From contig JACSRH010000361.1 of the NCBI GenBank assembly GCA_014879855.1, positions 1 through 7,082 on the forward strand: a stretch of 7,082 nucleotides of DNA, given 5' to 3'. This DNA comes from Caldilineaceae bacterium. GTDB taxonomy: Bacteria; Chloroflexota; Anaerolineae; Caldilineales; Caldilineaceae. A program made the translations under genes and the position numbers. Positions 6,564 to 7,082 of this stretch are shown here, one piece after another; within the stretch, counting starts at the first letter, position 1; every line of letters begins with the position of its first letter. The notes beneath the pieces were generated by a model that ran no database searches, was not told where the DNA came from, and saw only the letters and a program-made list of their open reading frames with translations.

Positions 6564-6770
6564 TCATAGAGCTACATGAGCAGCAGTTCTTACATCCTGG
6601 CGCACCTGCATTTCGCGTTGATAAGCCAGAAACGAGAACGATTGTGTGAAAAACACGCCAAAGGCACTCAGGCAGGCATTGCTCACCGTGTACAGTTGTG
6701 GTTGCCGCTTGCGCACGTCAGGAAACTGTTGCGCACACTCCCGCAGTCTCGTCATAAACCGCTTGAACAT
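6564..6770 (-). pseudogene. Truncated N-terminal fragment of a DDE-type transposase
   Basis: A 68-residue open frame starts at an ATG (6770) with a plausible GGAAG ribosome-binding site 7 bases upstream. Residues 15-57 (QQFPDVRKRQ, LSAFGVFFTQS, SFLAYQREMQ) match the characteristic N-terminus of a widespread group of insertion-sequence transposases (AFSVFFTQSPSFLAYQRxMQ), recalled from memory. I do not assign an IS family. The similarity stops at about residue 58 and the frame ends ten codons later, so the catalytic domain is missing. After MQVRQ, adding one base would restore a frame reading G-C-K-N-C, where relatives have G-R-x-N. A single-base deletion followed by loss of the rest is therefore likely. 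No terminal inverted repeat could be identified. Confidence 0.7.
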
Positions 6771-6881
6771 GGCCCACTTCCCGCCTCTGATCCTGGATCA
6801 AGGCTGTGGCGCACCCGTTCTCACACCCACCAACTACGGAACCAATTCAAATTGAGAACTGCTGCAGAATATCGAAACCTA

Positions 6882-6910
6882 TTGACGCTCCTCTCCGGAT
6901 TTGCTACAAT
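6882..6910 (+). promoter_or_regulatory. Near-consensus sigma70-type promoter for the rightmost gene
   Basis: TTGACG (6882-6887) and TACAAT (6905-6910) are separated by exactly 17 bases, and TGC precedes the -10 as an extended element. Both hexamers match consensus at 5 of 6 positions. Transcription should begin near 6917, inside the palindrome that follows, giving a leader of about 142 bases before the ATG at 7059. It is the strongest promoter visible in the window and reads away from the glycosylase gene. Confidence 0.75.
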
Positions 6911-6913
6911 ACC

Positions 6914-6950
6914 CGCAACCGGTTGCGCAACCGATTCCGCAACCTGCTGC
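6914..6950 (+). promoter_or_regulatory. Tandem 12-bp operator array, LacI/GalR-type palindrome
   Basis: Three 12-bp units follow one another without gaps: GCAACCGGTTGC (6915-6926), GCAACCGATTCC (6927-6938) and GCAACCTGCTGC (6939-6950). The first, with one flanking base on each side (6914-6927), is a perfect 14-bp palindrome with a central CG, the hallmark of LacI/GalR-family operators. It differs from the PurR-type CGCAAACGTTTGCG core at only two central positions. A second palindrome GGTTGCGCAACC (6921-6932) arises at the unit junction. The array begins 4 bases past the -10 and covers the predicted start site, an ideal place for repression. The binding protein is not encoded in the window. 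Confidence 0.6.
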
Positions 6951-7058
6951 AGCAAACCAAGCTTTGGATCACAGACAAAGAGCAGGCGATGGGTGGATCT
7001 GTACCCGCTTGAACGTGGGCCAAATCTGCTACCCTGAATGGAGAGAGAAGGCAGCCGG

Positions 7059-7082
7059 ATGCTAGCTTATATCTTCAAGCGT
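7059..7082 (+). CDS. Start of a gene, possibly an OppB/DppB-type ABC permease (partial)
   Basis: An ATG preceded by GAAGG at a 7-base spacing opens a frame reading MLAYIFKR, which runs off the window. This start resembles the common beginning of binding-protein-dependent ABC transporter permeases of the oligopeptide/dipeptide type (M-L-x-Y-I-x-R-R followed by a hydrophobic helix). Eight residues are far too few for a firm call. The upstream promoter with a LacI/GalR-type operator fits a regulated uptake system, perhaps for sugars or oligosaccharides, but that is inference. Confidence 0.4.

Noticed and set aside
6576..7037. Plus-strand open frame of 153 codons across the right intergenic region
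   Set aside because: It runs antisense to the transposase remnant and then through the promoter and operator array, so it is very unlikely to be coding.
1..7082. CRISPR array, tRNA, rRNA, toxin-antitoxin or defence genes
   Set aside because: I looked on both strands and saw no regularly spaced long repeats, no tRNA-like T-loop with acceptor stem, and no small paired genes of that kind.

Overview
The window is a GC-rich bacterial chromosome segment. The best guess for the source is a Chloroflexota member (Anaerolineae/Caldilineae-like). That guess rests on a K+-independent membrane pyrophosphatase, a DUF6062-type double CxxC/CxHH protein, a linear RNase J and a family 4 Fe-S uracil-DNA glycosylase occurring together. 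It is an inference from protein character; no marker gene is present. Four complete genes lie on the minus strand, and one gene starts on the plus strand at the right edge.

Layout from left to right. Positions 1-132 lie downstream of hppA and hold a short GCCTTTGCG repeat cluster and a strong hairpin. Positions 133-2532 (-) encode the H+-translocating membrane pyrophosphatase HppA. Positions 2533-3042 have no recognisable gene and contain the hppA leader with competing inverted repeats. Positions 3043-3798 (-) encode a DUF6062-like protein with two identically spaced Cys/His modules. Positions 3799-3928 hold a long imperfect inverted repeat (3832-3921). Positions 3929-5626 (-) encode ribonuclease J, and 5722-6402 (-) encode a family 4 uracil-DNA glycosylase, with a 95-base gap and a terminator-like hairpin between them. 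Positions 6403-7058 form a divergent intergenic region. It carries an extended -10 promoter for the glycosylase, a truncated N-terminal transposase remnant, and a near-consensus plus-strand promoter. That promoter is followed directly by three tandem 12-bp units, the first a perfect LacI/GalR-type palindrome. At 7059 a gene begins (MLAYIFKR...) and runs off the window; its first residues resemble an OppB/DppB-type ABC permease.

The minus-strand genes look like separate housekeeping units (energy coupling, RNA processing, DNA repair) and not one dedicated pathway. Each gap holds its own hairpin or promoter-like element. No defence system, CRISPR array, tRNA or rRNA was seen, and there is no clear case for a wholly new multi-gene system. 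The most unusual signals are the operator array at 6914-6950, the internal duplication in the DUF6062-like protein, and the inverted repeat between that gene and RNase J.
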